Positions 11,801 through 27,199 of a DNA stretch of 64,000 nucleotides are shown here, piece after piece. This stretch comes from Plecoglossus altivelis (lineage: Eukaryota; Chordata; Actinopteri; Osmeriformes; Plecoglossidae), in NCBI GenBank assembly GCA_036571765.1, contig BROE01000007.1, positions 6,408,636 through 6,472,635 of the forward strand, in the 5' to 3' direction. Position 1 is the stretch's first letter. The number at the start of each line of letters is the position of its first letter. The translations under genes were made by a program, and so were the position numbers. The notes below the pieces were generated by a model. It was given only the letters and a program-made list of their open reading frames with translations. It was not told the origin of the DNA and searched no databases.

Positions 11801-13226
11801 AGAGCGAATCAGTGCGTCAAGAGCTGGCTGCCATCTGCTACGTGAGTGCAGCTTTCTTTCTTCTCCTAACAGACTTATTTGATTACTTATTGTAACGGCA
11901 CACCTTTATGTACCTGCAGACAATATGCAAGCTTTTAATTCTTTGCAGGAGAAGAATGTTCTTGGATTTAAGGGTCCGAGGAAAATGATTGTTATTATTC
12001 CTGGTATGATGGACAATGATGAAAGAGTGTGCATTCGTCCAAAAAGTGTAAGTTCATTGGAGCCCCATACCACAAATAGAATTTGATAATAATTTGAATT
12101 TCATAACGTATGTTGTTCAGTAGAGATATACATATACAGCATTCCTGTCATGTAAACACGTTTTTATGAACAAACGTCCCTTCAGGATATAGAATCACTG
12201 CTGAGCCGCTATGAGAACGGGAATACTGAAAACCTGGTCAACCTGATGAACAAGTCACCCAGCTGGAATGAGCAGACACAGTCCTATGTGCTTAATTTCC
12301 ATGGGCGTGTCACTCAGGCCTCAGTCAAAAACTTTCAAATCGTCCACCCCGACAATGGTAAGATGAGGACAAATATTTGGGTGTTTAGTGAGAACATAAG
12401 GAGTCCGACTATGACCCCACTGCATGCTTGTAACAATATAACATCCTTTCAGCTATGAGAAACAGAGCCCCCAATTATTGCCTGATCTTCTGCTCTTTCC
12501 TCCAGCTTGAGTTTGATTGACAGAGGTGTCACAAAATAAGTGAAGGAGAAAAGCCAACCAACCCTCTTTATTTTCATAACGAAGGTGTGTAGCCAGATAG
12601 GAAAGGAAGGGGAGAGAGCGAGGAAGAGAGAAAGATGCCAGGAAATGTCAATGGAATCCACCACAGTGAGGACTTGGAAGTTCAAGATGTTGAGACCCAA
12701 CATGCTAGTGTTGTTAAACTATTATATATTGAGTATACTTTTGTGTATATAGTAGAGTGCATAGATAGAATCATCAGATATCACTTCACTAGAAGTTTTT
12801 AATTTACTGATTCACATTGGCCCTGCGACCCGCTGGCCCCAGCTCAGATTGTACCCCACCTAAGGCCCAGAGTCACTGGGATAGACTCCAGACACCCGTG
12901 ACCCCTAACGGGAACAAGCAGCACTGCAATCCCTAACAGGAATAAGCAGTAGAAAATGAATGGGTGAATGGTTTACATTGGTTGTTTGTTCCCACCTCTA
13001 CACACTTTGCTGGATTATCTAACATATTGACTCCTCTATCTCCTTTCTATCTGCTTTCCCCTCAATGCCCCCTCCCCCTCCTCCTCCCCCAGAGGACTAC
13101 ATAGTGATGCAGTTTGGCCGTGTGGCTGAGGATGTGTTCTCCATGGACTACAGCTTCCCTATGTGTGCCCTACAAGCCTTTGCCATCACTCTGTCCTCCT
13201 TCGATGGCAAACTAGCTTGCGAGTGA
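8893..13226 (+). CDS. Tubby family protein (TULP1/TUB-like)
   Basis: Twelve phase-consistent coding exons: 8893-8934, 9363-9522, 9757-9990, 10090-10248, 10423-10560, 10667-10830, 11070-11228, 11538-11650, 11727-11841, 11949-12047, 12186-12357 and 13093-13226, giving 562 codons plus stop. The N-terminus (MEDPDLRQQKLDNQRSLLMK, then MVTANRDARPKK) is the TUB/TULP3-type segment. The middle is a long Lys/Glu-rich low-complexity region as in TULP1. The C-terminal tubby domain is complete, starting at FALRPAPRDVTIQCRITRD, with GRKRKKCKTSNYLISIDP, NVLGFKGPRKM, QSYVLNFHGRVTQASVKNFQ and the canonical end FDGKLACE. The domain binds phosphoinositides (basic KRKK cluster present) and delivers membrane proteins to cilia. 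TULP1 fits the length, basic middle and end; TUB fits the N-terminus, so I leave the symbol open. Intron 7 holds a SINE, and an interspersed repeat lies in intron 11. Confidence 0.9.
11275..11400 (-). mobile_element. tRNA-derived SINE with L2-like tail (degenerate)
   Basis: Read on the minus strand, positions 11391-11374 give a perfect tRNA A-box region (TAGCTCAGTGGTAGAGCA) and 11348-11339 a B-box (GGTTCAAATC). Between them the anticodon loop CTGCAGA would read GCA (Cys), but the anticodon and T stems do not pair. At 11310-11294 follows GTGTCTTCTAAATGACT, very close to the GTCTGCTAAATGAC word at the 3' end of many fish SINEs and L2 LINEs. This is a Pol III-type SINE relic in a tubby-like intron, not a tRNA gene. 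Confidence 0.75.
12820..12975. repeat. Fish-type interspersed repeat with GAATGGGTGAATGG tail
   Basis: The stretch contains the words GGGATAGACTCCAGACACCCGTGACCC and AGGAATAAGCAGTAGAAAATGAATGGG in broken form. It resembles the common teleost repeat whose 3' end reads GGATAGGCTCCAGC..GCGACCC..GGATAAGCGG..AATGGATGG. It lies in intron 11 of the tubby-like gene. The family name cannot be given without RepeatMasker. Confidence 0.6.
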
Positions 13227-14951
13227 AAGTCTTGAACAGTGGTTCAACAGTCGTGGATGACTCAACTATTACTCCAAAAGTATTTGTATTTATTGTAAAT
13301 GTGGCTCTGGCCATGTTTGTTGTTGTTTGTAAGGTCTGAGATTGATACATTTTGTCAAACATGATGTTCTAGGAAACTGCTCCACATTTCTGTTATTTTC
13401 GTTAGTAGATTATCGTTGATGAGGCTGAAAACATGAGACAATCTGTAGGTTAATCTTTGGTTTTAGGGGATGTACTGTGGTTAGAAACTCTCCTCAGTAT
13501 ATTATTATCAGTTAAGTATGATGAGCACAGGGGCATGGAAAAGCACCAAAACTTCTGCAAAATGGTTGAAACCCTTACTGCTGTGGTGCATGAAAGGACA
13601 ACTGCAAGAAGATCAAATCTAACAGAAATGTATAGTATTAACTTTTAATATTTTTTACATTCACTGGATATTGTGTGCAACGTCAAAGCGAGTTTCACAA
13701 TCATGTCTGTATTTAAGACAACTGATTTTATGAAAAACAAATATACACTAGTGGATTTCTTTGAGTGGTTCATATTTGTATGACCTATTTCAATATATCG
13801 AGAAAAAAACTGAGGTTTGCTGTTGACTCTGGTTTTAGACACAACAGGTGTCTAATAGCCTGCAACTTGCCCCAAGTCCTCGAATCACTTAAATAAACAT
13901 CATAAACCCAAGTGAATTACTGCTTGTCTGTAGTTTGTGTGTTCAGTTGGAAGTAAAACTATGAAATAAACTCTCTTATCTATAGGAGTGAGTGTATCTA
14001 ACCATCTTTCAGCAAAGGTTTAAGGGAAATTTTAAACAGCTACTGATACGGGCCACAACTCTAGATGTCTTGACTTGCGCAATGTCTCAAGTTCTTGGCA
14101 ACAAGAACACTGTCACAGCTTGTAGACTCTTGTGCTAATTATATTACTAAGTCTGCAGTAAGATATTGAGGTCAACTGTGCATGAATAGGCCTCGTTAAT
14201 TTACCTGACCACAAATAGAAGTGTTCTGATGTGAATGCTTTATTTGGGACCTCAGTCAATAGTACGTGTCTGCCATTTTTATACACAGACATTTCCTGCG
14301 TAAACTAACTGCGAACATCATTCAGAGCTCTGACACTGTTTGCTATCCTTTTTCACATCTTCCTGTGTGGTGACACCATTCTCACTGGTAACCTTACTGG
14401 GGCTCTCGTGTGAACAGATTAAAAGATGCCAATGTTAACTTGTGTTATTAATGATACATTTTCAGAAAACATTGCCATGCCAACTACACACACTCGAAAA
14501 AATACACAAAACGGTTTGTTGGAATACAACTGGATGTTGTCATTTTGTGGATTATGATCATTTATTAGGAACACCTACCATTTACTACCATTTCTGTCAA
14601 GATGCAAGGCTTAAGCACCTATGGCACAAATATCTTCCCTACGTGTCTCCATATATGAATACAAGAGGACATCAGTAGCCTAAATGTTAAGAAATTACAC
14701 ATTTCTCCCAATTTGGCTCAAGATACTGGCTTACCACCACTAACCACACACAGATGTCTTTAAGTATAAAACATCCTGCATTGCTCATGACAGATGAGAT
14801 AACAACAGCTATTTGAGTCCTCCCACTTTCAACCACCCTAGAAAAGGTATTAAACGACAGCTCTGAAAAACAGAGTACCTAACAGGGGCTAAGTGAATGT
14901 TGATCGCACCCAAAGTTTTTCAGAGCTCATCCAGACACCCTCAGTACAGAC
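13227..14951. other. 3' UTR of tubby-like gene and intergenic region to il21r
   Basis: No coding exon seen. AATAAA signals on the plus strand occur near 13891 and 13966 and could end the tubby-like transcript. A TATAAAA word at about 14765-14771, some 185 bp before the il21r start codon, is a weak TATA-box candidate. Confidence 0.4.
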
Positions 14952-17549
14952 ATGACACTTCAACTGGTATTTCTCCTAGTGTCTCTCAGGATCGTCTGTC
15001 TGCGTGGACTTTCTCCTCAACAAGGTAAAACCAACTGTGGCGAGCAACATGTATGCAGTGATGTGGTGTTTACAAGCCTGGTTAGAAGTCTACAATATTG
15101 GCTGGATATGGAGATTAGTGCATGGGGGCTTAAACCTTTAGCAAATCAATTTTCTGTTCATAACCTATTCTGATATGATTGTGCATTACCATTTTTCTTG
15201 TGTTTCAATGGAATAGTTTAAAATGTCTTTCCTTTATTTTTGACATGAATGACAAAACATACTAGCGCATTCGCCAACCACTTAAGCTCGAGTGCTGGGA
15301 GTTATGGTTGGACTGTTTTTACTGTTTTCATCAGCGGACTACAGTCTTAATTGTCTGACCGACTACCTGTACACCATCAACTGCTCACTCGATGGAAGAT
15401 CCATAGAGAACAACATGTTTAACCACACACACTGGCTGACGTTTCATCATTTACAATTTCCAGAGTGAGTTCATCTGAAGCCTATGAATCTATTGTACAC
15501 TGACATGCACAACCCTCATTTCATTTCCCAACTGTCTTTTGATCTAAAGCAACTCGTGCAAGTAATATATACAAATGTTTTAAATAATATACGAAATATT
15601 TACTACTCAGTGGTTTACGGCCGTTCGGTCAAGTGGAAACATTCAGGCAGGTCCAGGTTTTCCATCTTGATGGCATTTGAAGCAGCTGGGTTTAGAAGTC
15701 TTCTCTGCTGTCCTTAGGGAAGTGTATAACTGTAACCTGGCATGGAACTACAGCAATTACTCCTGTTCGTTTGACAAATCGCTTCAAAATCCTCAAGACG
15801 ATGACATAGATACCTTCATGGACTCGGAAAGATTTGACATCACGCTCTACATCAACAGAGACGGGAACATCAGCTCAAGGCTGCTAGATGCTGAATTCCT
15901 TCCTGCGAAACACAGTAAGTGACTTTGACAAAGCACCCTAAGAATAGGTACGACACAAATGTATGTATACGAGAATACGCATAAGTGCGCACACGCTAAG
16001 AACACAACCTCACTCACTTGAGTGTTTTTTGTTTTTGTTTGATTTCGTTGGACAACCAACCTAATCCTAATGTATTTTATTCCCCCCCCGTCTAGTAAAG
16101 CCCAAAACGCCTTGCCACCTCACAGTCCACTGGAGCGCTGATCAGTACCACTTTACATGGAAGAGCAACTACGAAGATTACCCATTTTTCTATCTAACCG
16201 ACGACCTCATGTTTGAGTTAAGCTATCAAAGAGTGGACCACCAAGATAATGTATGAGCAATTCTAATATTTTTTGTCTATATCCAAATCTGATAGAATGT
16301 AACAGCATCTTCTGCTTTTGAACTTGTTTCACCTCCCAGGTTATCACTCTCTCCTTGGTTACCATGAACATTACGGTGGATGACCATCATTTTGAAGCAC
16401 AAACTGTTTACAGAGCTCGAGTGAGGTCAAGCCCTGACCAGAGATCATACCAAGGGCAATGGAGTGACTGGAGTTCAGAGGTCAACTGGAAAACCCCCAG
16501 CAAAGATGGTGAGACTGCTCTGTGCAGACACCTGCAGTGTACATGGTCATGTCTGCTGTAACTCACTGCTCTGTGCAGACACCTGCAGTGTACATGGTCA
16601 TGTCTGCTGTAACTCACACTAAAGCTAATAGTTCCCTTTTGAAAATGCAGCGTCCCTCTGGAACATCACATCTTTGCTGGATGGTAAATTTATAATCCTG
16701 CTTTGTGTCCTGGGTCCAATGTTGCTATTCCTGTGCTACATCCCTGCTGTGAAGTAAGTTATTCCTACTGAAGTACTTCAATAACTGGGTGTGCTCCAGT
16801 TTCTCATTAATCAAAATAGTTTGGCATATTTAAGACTATAGTTACCATTTATGTATTGCAGAATGAGGAGAAATACTTTGATCCCAACTCCAGAACCATA
16901 TTTCACATCACTATACAGTGAATGTAAGGGAGACTTCAAGGTAATCTGGCCTCCATACACCAAGTGAATCAACTACAACAATTTTATATGCTACTCATTC
17001 ATTCATATGTAACCATCTCAGAGTAACAACTGATAAGCAACAGGAAGGTAAAGAACTTAAGGTGTGAAGAAACGACTAAGATGAAATGATCCCTCATTAC
17101 AGAGCTGGGTTGTGACACCCAGCAGTGAAGAGGACTTCAAAACAGAGGAAACCTTAAAGATTGACACCATCCTGGATAAGATCACACTCTCCCCAGCAGC
17201 AGGGCAAGGCCCTCCCTGTGACGGCCCCACCGTGGTAGCCTCAGAGGCGGCTCTCCTAGCCTGCCCTCCAGGCGGGAACATCAGGGGCCCCCGCCCTTCC
17301 TCCTGGGGCCTGGTGAGGAGCACATGGCTTGGCTCTGACGAGGAGTGTGCCCTGGAGGTAGACTCTGGCTGCTGGCGCTGCAGCGCTGTGTCCCTGGAGT
17401 GGGAAGTCCCCTTGTACACCAATGAGTACTGTATCCTGTCTAACAATGCTGGGACAGCCAGGAAGGCAGGCAGGGCGCTGGGGGCAGAGGACCGGCAACC
17501 AGAGAGTTACTGTAAGATGTCAGATGGAGTCTACCAGTTTGACTACTGA
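14952..17549 (+). CDS. il21r: Interleukin-21 receptor (class I cytokine receptor)
   Basis: Eight phase-consistent exons: 14952-15024, 15335-15464, 15718-15914, 16096-16250, 16340-16508, 16651-16753, 16862-16940 and 17103-17549, giving 450 codons plus stop (human IL21R 538). A signal peptide (MTLQLVFLLVSLRIVCLRG) is followed by an extracellular part with paired cysteines and several N-glycosylation sites, and the class I signature WSDWSSE at 16461-16481. A transmembrane segment (FIILLCVLGPMLLFLCYI) comes next. The juxtamembrane sequence IPTPEPYFTSLYSECKGDFK closely follows the IL21R pattern (PSPERFF..LYKGCSGDFK), which is the box 1/JAK1 region. The tail carries tyrosine sites (YTNEYCIL, DGVYQFDY). 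The family pairs with the common gamma chain to signal through JAK1/3 and STAT3 in lymphocytes. IL4R and IL2RB are alternatives, but the juxtamembrane match favours IL21R. Confidence 0.9.
16515..16616. repeat. Tandem duplication of a 51-bp unit in il21r intron 5
   Basis: Positions 16515-16565 and 16566-16616 are the same 51 bp (starting ctgctctgtgcagacacctg). The copies start six bases after the intron 5 splice donor. Their identity suggests a recent duplication or an assembly artefact. Confidence 0.9.
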
Positions 17550-18729
17550 TTCACCAGATATTGGCCAAACAGCAGAATGAGGAAATTCAAACCCTCCAAA
17601 TTGTGCTCAATTGGTCTCCTTTAGTCATCCTCTCCTTGAATTCAAGGAGAGCCTGCAAGGGCCCCGATTATTCCTGGGGGTGAGAGGTAAGCTTGTTCAA
17701 TCCATTTACCATATGATCAGTCATTTACTGTACCACCATGTTCTTATTAGTAGGATTAACAAGTTCTGTATCTGTCATTAATAAACATGAATTAAATAGA
17801 TGTTATCAATTGGAGTCCAAGTTTCAATAATTCACTTACCTGATTTGTCAAGATACATTTTTCACACCCAAATGGCCAACAAACCCATTACACTTACAGC
17901 TTAAATCAAAAGGGTACACATACATTTCAGTTTTGCCTAATAGAAAAGGCAATAATACATTTAAGCAAAGCTTTATAGAAACAGTTTTATTTACGCTAAC
18001 ACATACATGAACAAAAGCACCAGAGTCTGTTACAGAAGGAAGCCTACCTGTCCTCAGTGACCACACATGCCCCCCCCCCCCCCCCCCTCATACCAAACAC
18101 TCCTATGAACAAAGACAGCCAAGGCAGCAGATTCTATCTCACATTACAGCATGCTGAATAGAAAACCTGCGTCGGAATCAGAGCCATCTACAGACACTAA
18201 TGTGATAAGACAGTATATAAAAGTGCCATTCATGATACAGCAATTGAAATACTGACATTGAAGAAATAGCAAAAACTTTTTACATTTAAAATCAAGGATT
18301 GTAGAATAGAGGGAGAGGAGGAGGGGGGGGGGTTAAGGAACAGAACCTTTTTAAAGAAAACCCAACCAAGAGACGTACCTCCTTGAAAGAGGGATCAACG
18401 TTGAAACGATGGCGAAGCCTACATGGCCCTCACACCATAACAGAAGGCAGGGGGGGAAAAAAACAAAAAAACACAAAAACTGGAGGCATTCAGGTCACCG
18501 TGGCACCCACTCCCTCCCAGTGCCACACGCACGCTCACCAGCCCATGGTCAGGGTGCGGTGGATATGGTTAAAAACAAAAAAAGGAGAGCGGATGGCACA
18601 GAATGCGTGGGAGTTATTAAATACAAGTCCTTAATCAAGTCTCAATGTGAGAGGGTCACATTCACTGAGAAACTGAGAAGGGGAGGAGATCCACGTTAGA
18701 ACCATTTCTTCTGAGTGGTGCATTCACCC
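17550..18729. other. Convergent region: il21r 3' UTR and ube2i 3' UTR
   Basis: No coding exon. AATAAA on the plus strand near 17780 can end il21r. On the minus strand AATAAA near 17985-17992 can end ube2i, giving a 3' UTR of about 0.75 kb. A poly(C) run occupies 18070-18087 and a poly(G) run lies near 18324-18333. Confidence 0.5.
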
Positions 18730-21720
<2,991 letters not shown>

Positions 21721-24090
21721 GAGAAAAGCTTTTTATTTTAAACATTGCATAATATACCAGAATTTACAGTTGACATGACGTTGTGATATAACGACATCAG
21801 TCGTCGTTGTTATCCCCCTGGCTGAGCAAGAAATAATTCACCTACTTTTACTTGAAGTATTTATTTGTTTTAAGTGTGATCATCTTCAATCATGCATTAA
21901 ACAGTGATCTGCAAGGAGCACACATCAGCCAACTGAAACATAGACTGGGCACCTGCACGTACTGCAGACTGAATACATCAACCACAAGTCTTTTTTCAAT
22001 CTTTTGTTTAATCAATGGCCCAAAGTGACAAACAGTTCAGAGTAAAAGTAGTGCAGCTGCAGTGTGCCACTTGTGGGATCTGAGACTAAAAGTAAACAAA
22101 CTCAACTAAAAAGAACCCCCCCCCTCCCCCTCCCCGCCCCAGAAATCTCACTGCAACATACAGTACTTGGGATGAGATGAGCTATTTTAGATTTCCCTCT
22201 TCAGCTTCAGTTGACATTTCAATGAGCAACAAAGCCATCACAGTAAGGACAGTATGATTGTCTTTAGCTAAAAACTACTGAGTTGGTAGCAAACATCTTG
22301 AAAATGCATAAAAATGTTCCAAAAACATCAGTTAACAATCAATTTACATGCGATTAAAGTTATCTAGAGTGGGGAGTGCCGTTGCCCAAGTCAAACATGT
22401 CAGTCAAAAACAAATTGCCTATATACCAAGGTAGGTGCAAGATGCAGCATAACTGGAAGCCTTCAGAATACTATAGCAAATGTAAACATAGCTTAGCTCC
22501 GGCAACAACAACAACAAAAAAACCCAACTAAACACCCACTGTAAATTGATTGAAATTCTAGGTTGATCATATAGTTTGCGTTTAAAAAGCCCTTGTGTGT
22601 GTTTATCAAAAACATGCACTTATCAGTTTTTCCCACTATGTGATATAAAAGGGTGTGTGTGTGTGTGTATTTGTGTAAGTGCAGAGGGGTGTCTGTACTC
22701 GTGTGACAATGGAGGCAAGGGTCCACATGTGTACTGTACAGTGTGCCGGCTACCCCAACAGTGTACATATCCCTGACACAGTTTGATGTGTAAACTACAC
22801 ATACAATGTTGCATTTGTTCATTAGGAAAAGGCAACACTATCAATAATTATTTGTGAATTAAATTTCCATTAAATCGATAAAACCTCAGTCATGAAACTA
22901 TTCTCCACAAAAGAAATGTGTCCTGAAATGTAGTTTTTACACACCAAAAAGGACTGAAGTCTTAAAAAACATTGTGCACAGTGTTGTCTTCAGTGTTGTG
23001 CTTGGAATGCAGTGTATGAAATCTACACAATTCAATATGCTTCAAACAATGTATCAGCCTACAAGAAAAAACACTTCTTTCTTTTTTTACAAGATAACAG
23101 TCAACTTTTTTAGCCAAGGTGTATTTTTATCATTGGATATCAAAAGATTTTTCCAGGCATCTTCTCAAGAGATATTAGAGATATTTTTAGCAGACCTATT
23201 TGACTTATAAATCTCAGTCAGTTACTATACAAACGATGCAAAACTAGCCAACATTGCCAACATTTTCTAGCTTTGCAAGATCCAGTCCAACTTCCATTAG
23301 AAGTTGTGTTCACTATACAGTGTACAAAACGTGCAGTTTAAGAGTTAAATATTAATGTACTTTTTTAATACGTACAAAAAAACAAGGATATAAACTGATA
23401 TTCCATCACCAATATAAAAAAAAAATGCAGATTCAAACTTGCCCCAAAAATGTCTTTCCTAATAAAGGCTTTATTAAACATCCATTCCCTCCAAAATACA
23501 GAGGGTAAACCCGTTAAGGAAGCATACTTGTCAAAGCAAAAACAACACTGTCTCTTAGTAGGGCTATGGGTTTATCCTGATCAGCTAATCTATTGAAGAA
23601 CTCTGGAGATGCTAGACTTTCTATGGTCAGGAGAAACTACTGCATGGTCCTGCATAAATGAGCTGGAGTTCTCAGTGTGCTAAATACATGCATAATTCCC
23701 TTCTTGTTTAATCAATGACTGTGTACAATATTAGAAGTGTCGACTTTATAAATATAGACCATCGTGATCCCTTAAAAGACCCTTGAGTTACAAGATCAAA
23801 GAAAAAACTCAATTGAAGCCCCTGAGTGAATCATTGGCCTGGCATGGCTGTGGCCATACTTTGTAGCATGAAACGTCATTTACAGTTCCTCATTTTCAGT
23901 TGGGCAAAAACCAGGCACAAATAGTTGGTAAACAGACTTATTTACATTTCGAAAATAATAATTAAAAGAAAAACAGGAAAACACAAACAAATGTAGGATG
24001 CCCTCAATAACCGTCTCCATGCGGAGAGCGATTCCTCCTCTTCCATGATATGTTTGCATGTTTTTCCCTGCAGCTTCTAATACTGGTTCT
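21721..24090 (-). other. kctd5: Long 3' UTR of kctd5
   Basis: The canonical kctd5 stop is at 24091-24093. Downstream on the minus strand the sequence is AT-rich and non-coding, with an AATAAA signal near 21730-21735. This would give a 3' UTR of about 2.4 kb. A C-rich stretch lies near 22118-22140. The extent is inferred only from the signal. Confidence 0.45.
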
Positions 24091-24315
24091 TCACATCCGA
24101 GAGCCCCTCTCCTGAAGAATCTACAAAGTCAGGTACAAACAAACAGGATGTGAACACAAACACAAGAATCCACTTTTCAGCATCTTAAAAAAACGTCAAT
24201 TTCTACTTCTTGATATTCAAGTGGAAAATGCAAACTGTTGCCGTAAACAGGGTGAGCCTACTAACACTGAAAATGATACATTTAGCCTGACTATTTATTC
24301 TGTTATACTTACCGT

Positions 24316-24366
<51 letters not shown>

Positions 24367-27167
24367 AAAGGCACATTCAAGGATGGCGGCTCTAGTTACT
24401 CTAGGCCAGGGAGAAGTCAAAGCGAGGTCAGACTATCAATTTACTTGAACTAACTAGCCACTATTTTTATAAAGGTAATGTATGAGGGAATCGTCAGCGT
24501 GTAGTTGTTGGAGGTGACTGAGGCAGCAGTGGATCTGAGGAAGCAGGGGTCTGGCTCATCCCCAGGGCAGCCTGGACTGAGCACTGAGCAGAGCAGTGGA
24601 AGTGGGTGGGAGGAGGGAGACTGTAGAGGACAGAGTGGAGGGGTAGCAGAGGGCCGACAGGCAGGCCGTGTGCTCCTCACCGCTGAGTCACCAGTGCTCA
24701 ACGGTGACTCAGTAATCACAGTCATTCATTTCAGAATCCGTCTCCTCGTCCTCCTCATCCTGCAGCACGTGCCGCATGCAGACAGCACAGGAGGGAACAT
24801 GACACAGGACACGGCTTACACCAACACACGACTGGGAGTCAGCGTGGGGGAAATGTTAGGAGGTTTGAAGGTTGGGTTAGAGGGGGGGAGGGGAGATATC
24901 TCAGAATGTTTAACTCTCTCTGACATTTTCCAAAGTAGAAGGTGACTCCTTGACTGGGAATCTATATCCGCCGCTCTTGTTGCAATTACCAATTAAATTG
25001 ACAGTGTTCCTGATACTAAAACCCAGCTCAGTTTCCTTTCTTCATGTGTGTAGCACATGCAGTGTGTGTGTGGCTCATGCAGTGTGTGTGTGGCTCATGC
25101 AGTGTGTGTGTGTAGCTCATGCAGTGTGTGTGTGGCTCATGCAGTGTGTGTGTGGCGTATGCAGTGTGTGTGTGGCGTATGCAGTGTGTGCGTGTAGCTC
25201 ATGCAGTGTGTGTGTGGCTCATGCAGTGTGTGTGTAGCACATGCAGTGTGTGTTTAGCACATGCAGTGTGTGTGGCTCATGCAGTGTGTGTGTGGCTCAT
25301 GCAGTGTGTGTGTAGCACATGCAGTGTGTGTGTGGCTCATGCAGTGTGTGTGTAGCTCATGCAGTGTGTGTGTGGCTCATGCAGTGTGTGTGTGGCTCAT
25401 GCAGTGTGTGTGTAGCTCATGCAGTGTGTGTGTAGCTCATGCAGTGTGTGTGTGGCTCATGCAGTGTATGTGTGGCTCATGCAGTGTGTGTGTAGCTCAT
25501 GCAGTGTGTGTAGCTCATACAGTGTGTGTAGCTCATACAGTGTGTGTAGCTCATACAGTGTGTGTGTGTGGCTCATGCAGTTTGTGCATGTCTTGTGTGA
25601 ATGTGCTTGTGTGCTTGTGTGTGTGTAACAAGCCCACGCAGGGACCTGCAGATGGGAGTATTAATTTGTGGAGATGAGCCCGCTGCTCTGCTCCCAAAGC
25701 CCCGGGAGAGAACGCCATTCTCCTCTAATGCTCCCATAATCCCCAAACACACTCTCAACGTCCCAACAGCCTGCATCAGGTTCATTGAAGGAGAGAGGGG
25801 GAGGGGTTGTTTAGGTTACAGGCTAAGATGTCATGAATCTTTAAGCTGGATTGAGACTATTAGACCCCATGAATGGTTTTAGAATTATATTGAATAGCTA
25901 ATTAGGAATATTTTATTTTTGTCTAAATGCTTAAAAATATTAATTTGTTGCTAAATTAATATAAATAAAGCACATTTAAAAAGTAAATAGCAAGAAAAGA
26001 ATTAATCACATCATAGATGAACTGAACTGAGTTCTTCACAGTGACTCTCTCTCTCTCTCTCTCTCTAGAGGTAAGGTACCATTCAAGGCCATCTGAAACA
26101 GTCCTCTGTGTGAAGCCCAGAAACCAATCTACCCTGGCAGTAGGCACCAGGACTCAGCTCCGTGTACATAGCCAGCACAAGCCACCATTCAAGGAAACTG
26201 TTCATGAATTTCTGGAAGGCTATACTGCTGATATCAACACCCTCACACACACCCACACCCACACCAGCTGGCTCACCTTGGCTTTCTCGCTGGGCTCACT
26301 GTTGGTGCCGTATGATTGGTTGTGCAACTCCTTGGAGACCACGCACAGGAACTCAGCCTGGTCTTCGTTGCCGTAGTTGTAAGAGGAGCCGATACTGACG
26401 AGCTGCAGGACACAGGAGAGACGGGAGCACAGAGAGAGTCAGCCTCACACAGGGAGGCATCCTCACACAGGGAGGCATCCTCACACAGGGAGGCATCCTC
26501 ACACAGGGAGGCATCCTCACACAGGGAGTCAGCCTCACACAGGGAGGCAGCCTCACACAGGGAGGCAGCCTCATACAGGGAGTCAGCCTCACACAGGGAG
26601 TCAGCCTCACACAGGGAGGCAGCCTCACACAGGGAGGCAGCCTCACACAGGGAGGCATCCTCACACAGGGAGGCATCCTCACACAGGGAGGCAGCCTCAC
26701 ACAGGGAGGCATCCTCACACAGGGGAGGCAGCCACACGCAGGGAGACAGCCTCACACCTAAGTCAGCCTCAAGCCTCACGCAGTCAGCCTCACGCAGTCA
26801 GCCTCACGCAGTCAGCCTCATGCAGTCAGCCTCACGCCTCACACAGTCAGCCTCACGCAGTCAGCCTCACACAGTCAGTCAGCCTCATGCGGTCAGCCTC
26901 ACGCAGTCAGTCAGCCTCACGCAGTCAGTCAGCCTCATGCGGTCGCAACCAGGACAGACAGGAGCTGAGCCGGAGAACAGGCGCAACACTAGGAGGAGTT
27001 GGACCAGAATAAAAAGGTGAAAGGGATAGTAGCGGCTGTCCTCTGGAGAGAGAATAGTTTGCAGCGTAGAAAGCTGGCACACTGAGACATGAGATATGCA
27101 AACAAGGTAGCGTGAGAGATGCAGAGAGAGAGATGCAGAGAGAGAGATGCAGAGAGAGAGATGCAGA

Positions 27168-27199
<32 letters not shown>

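Noticed and set aside
17057..17498. Antisense ORFs over the il21r last exon
   Set aside because: Shadows of the GC-rich cytoplasmic-tail exon; the plus frame matches IL21R and splices correctly.
14952..17549. Assignment as il4r or il2rb
   Set aside because: The juxtamembrane PTPEPYF..LYSECKGDFK pattern follows IL21R much better than IL4R or IL2RB as I recall them.
25119..25677. Long Cys/Val/His-rich ORFs on the plus strand
   Set aside because: They are produced by the 20-22 bp minisatellite; no splice context or homology.
26273..27020. Overlapping ORFs of 120-234 codons on both strands
   Set aside because: The 18-bp repeat unit is divisible by three and lacks stops on both strands; only the part at 26277-26402 is a real kctd5 exon.
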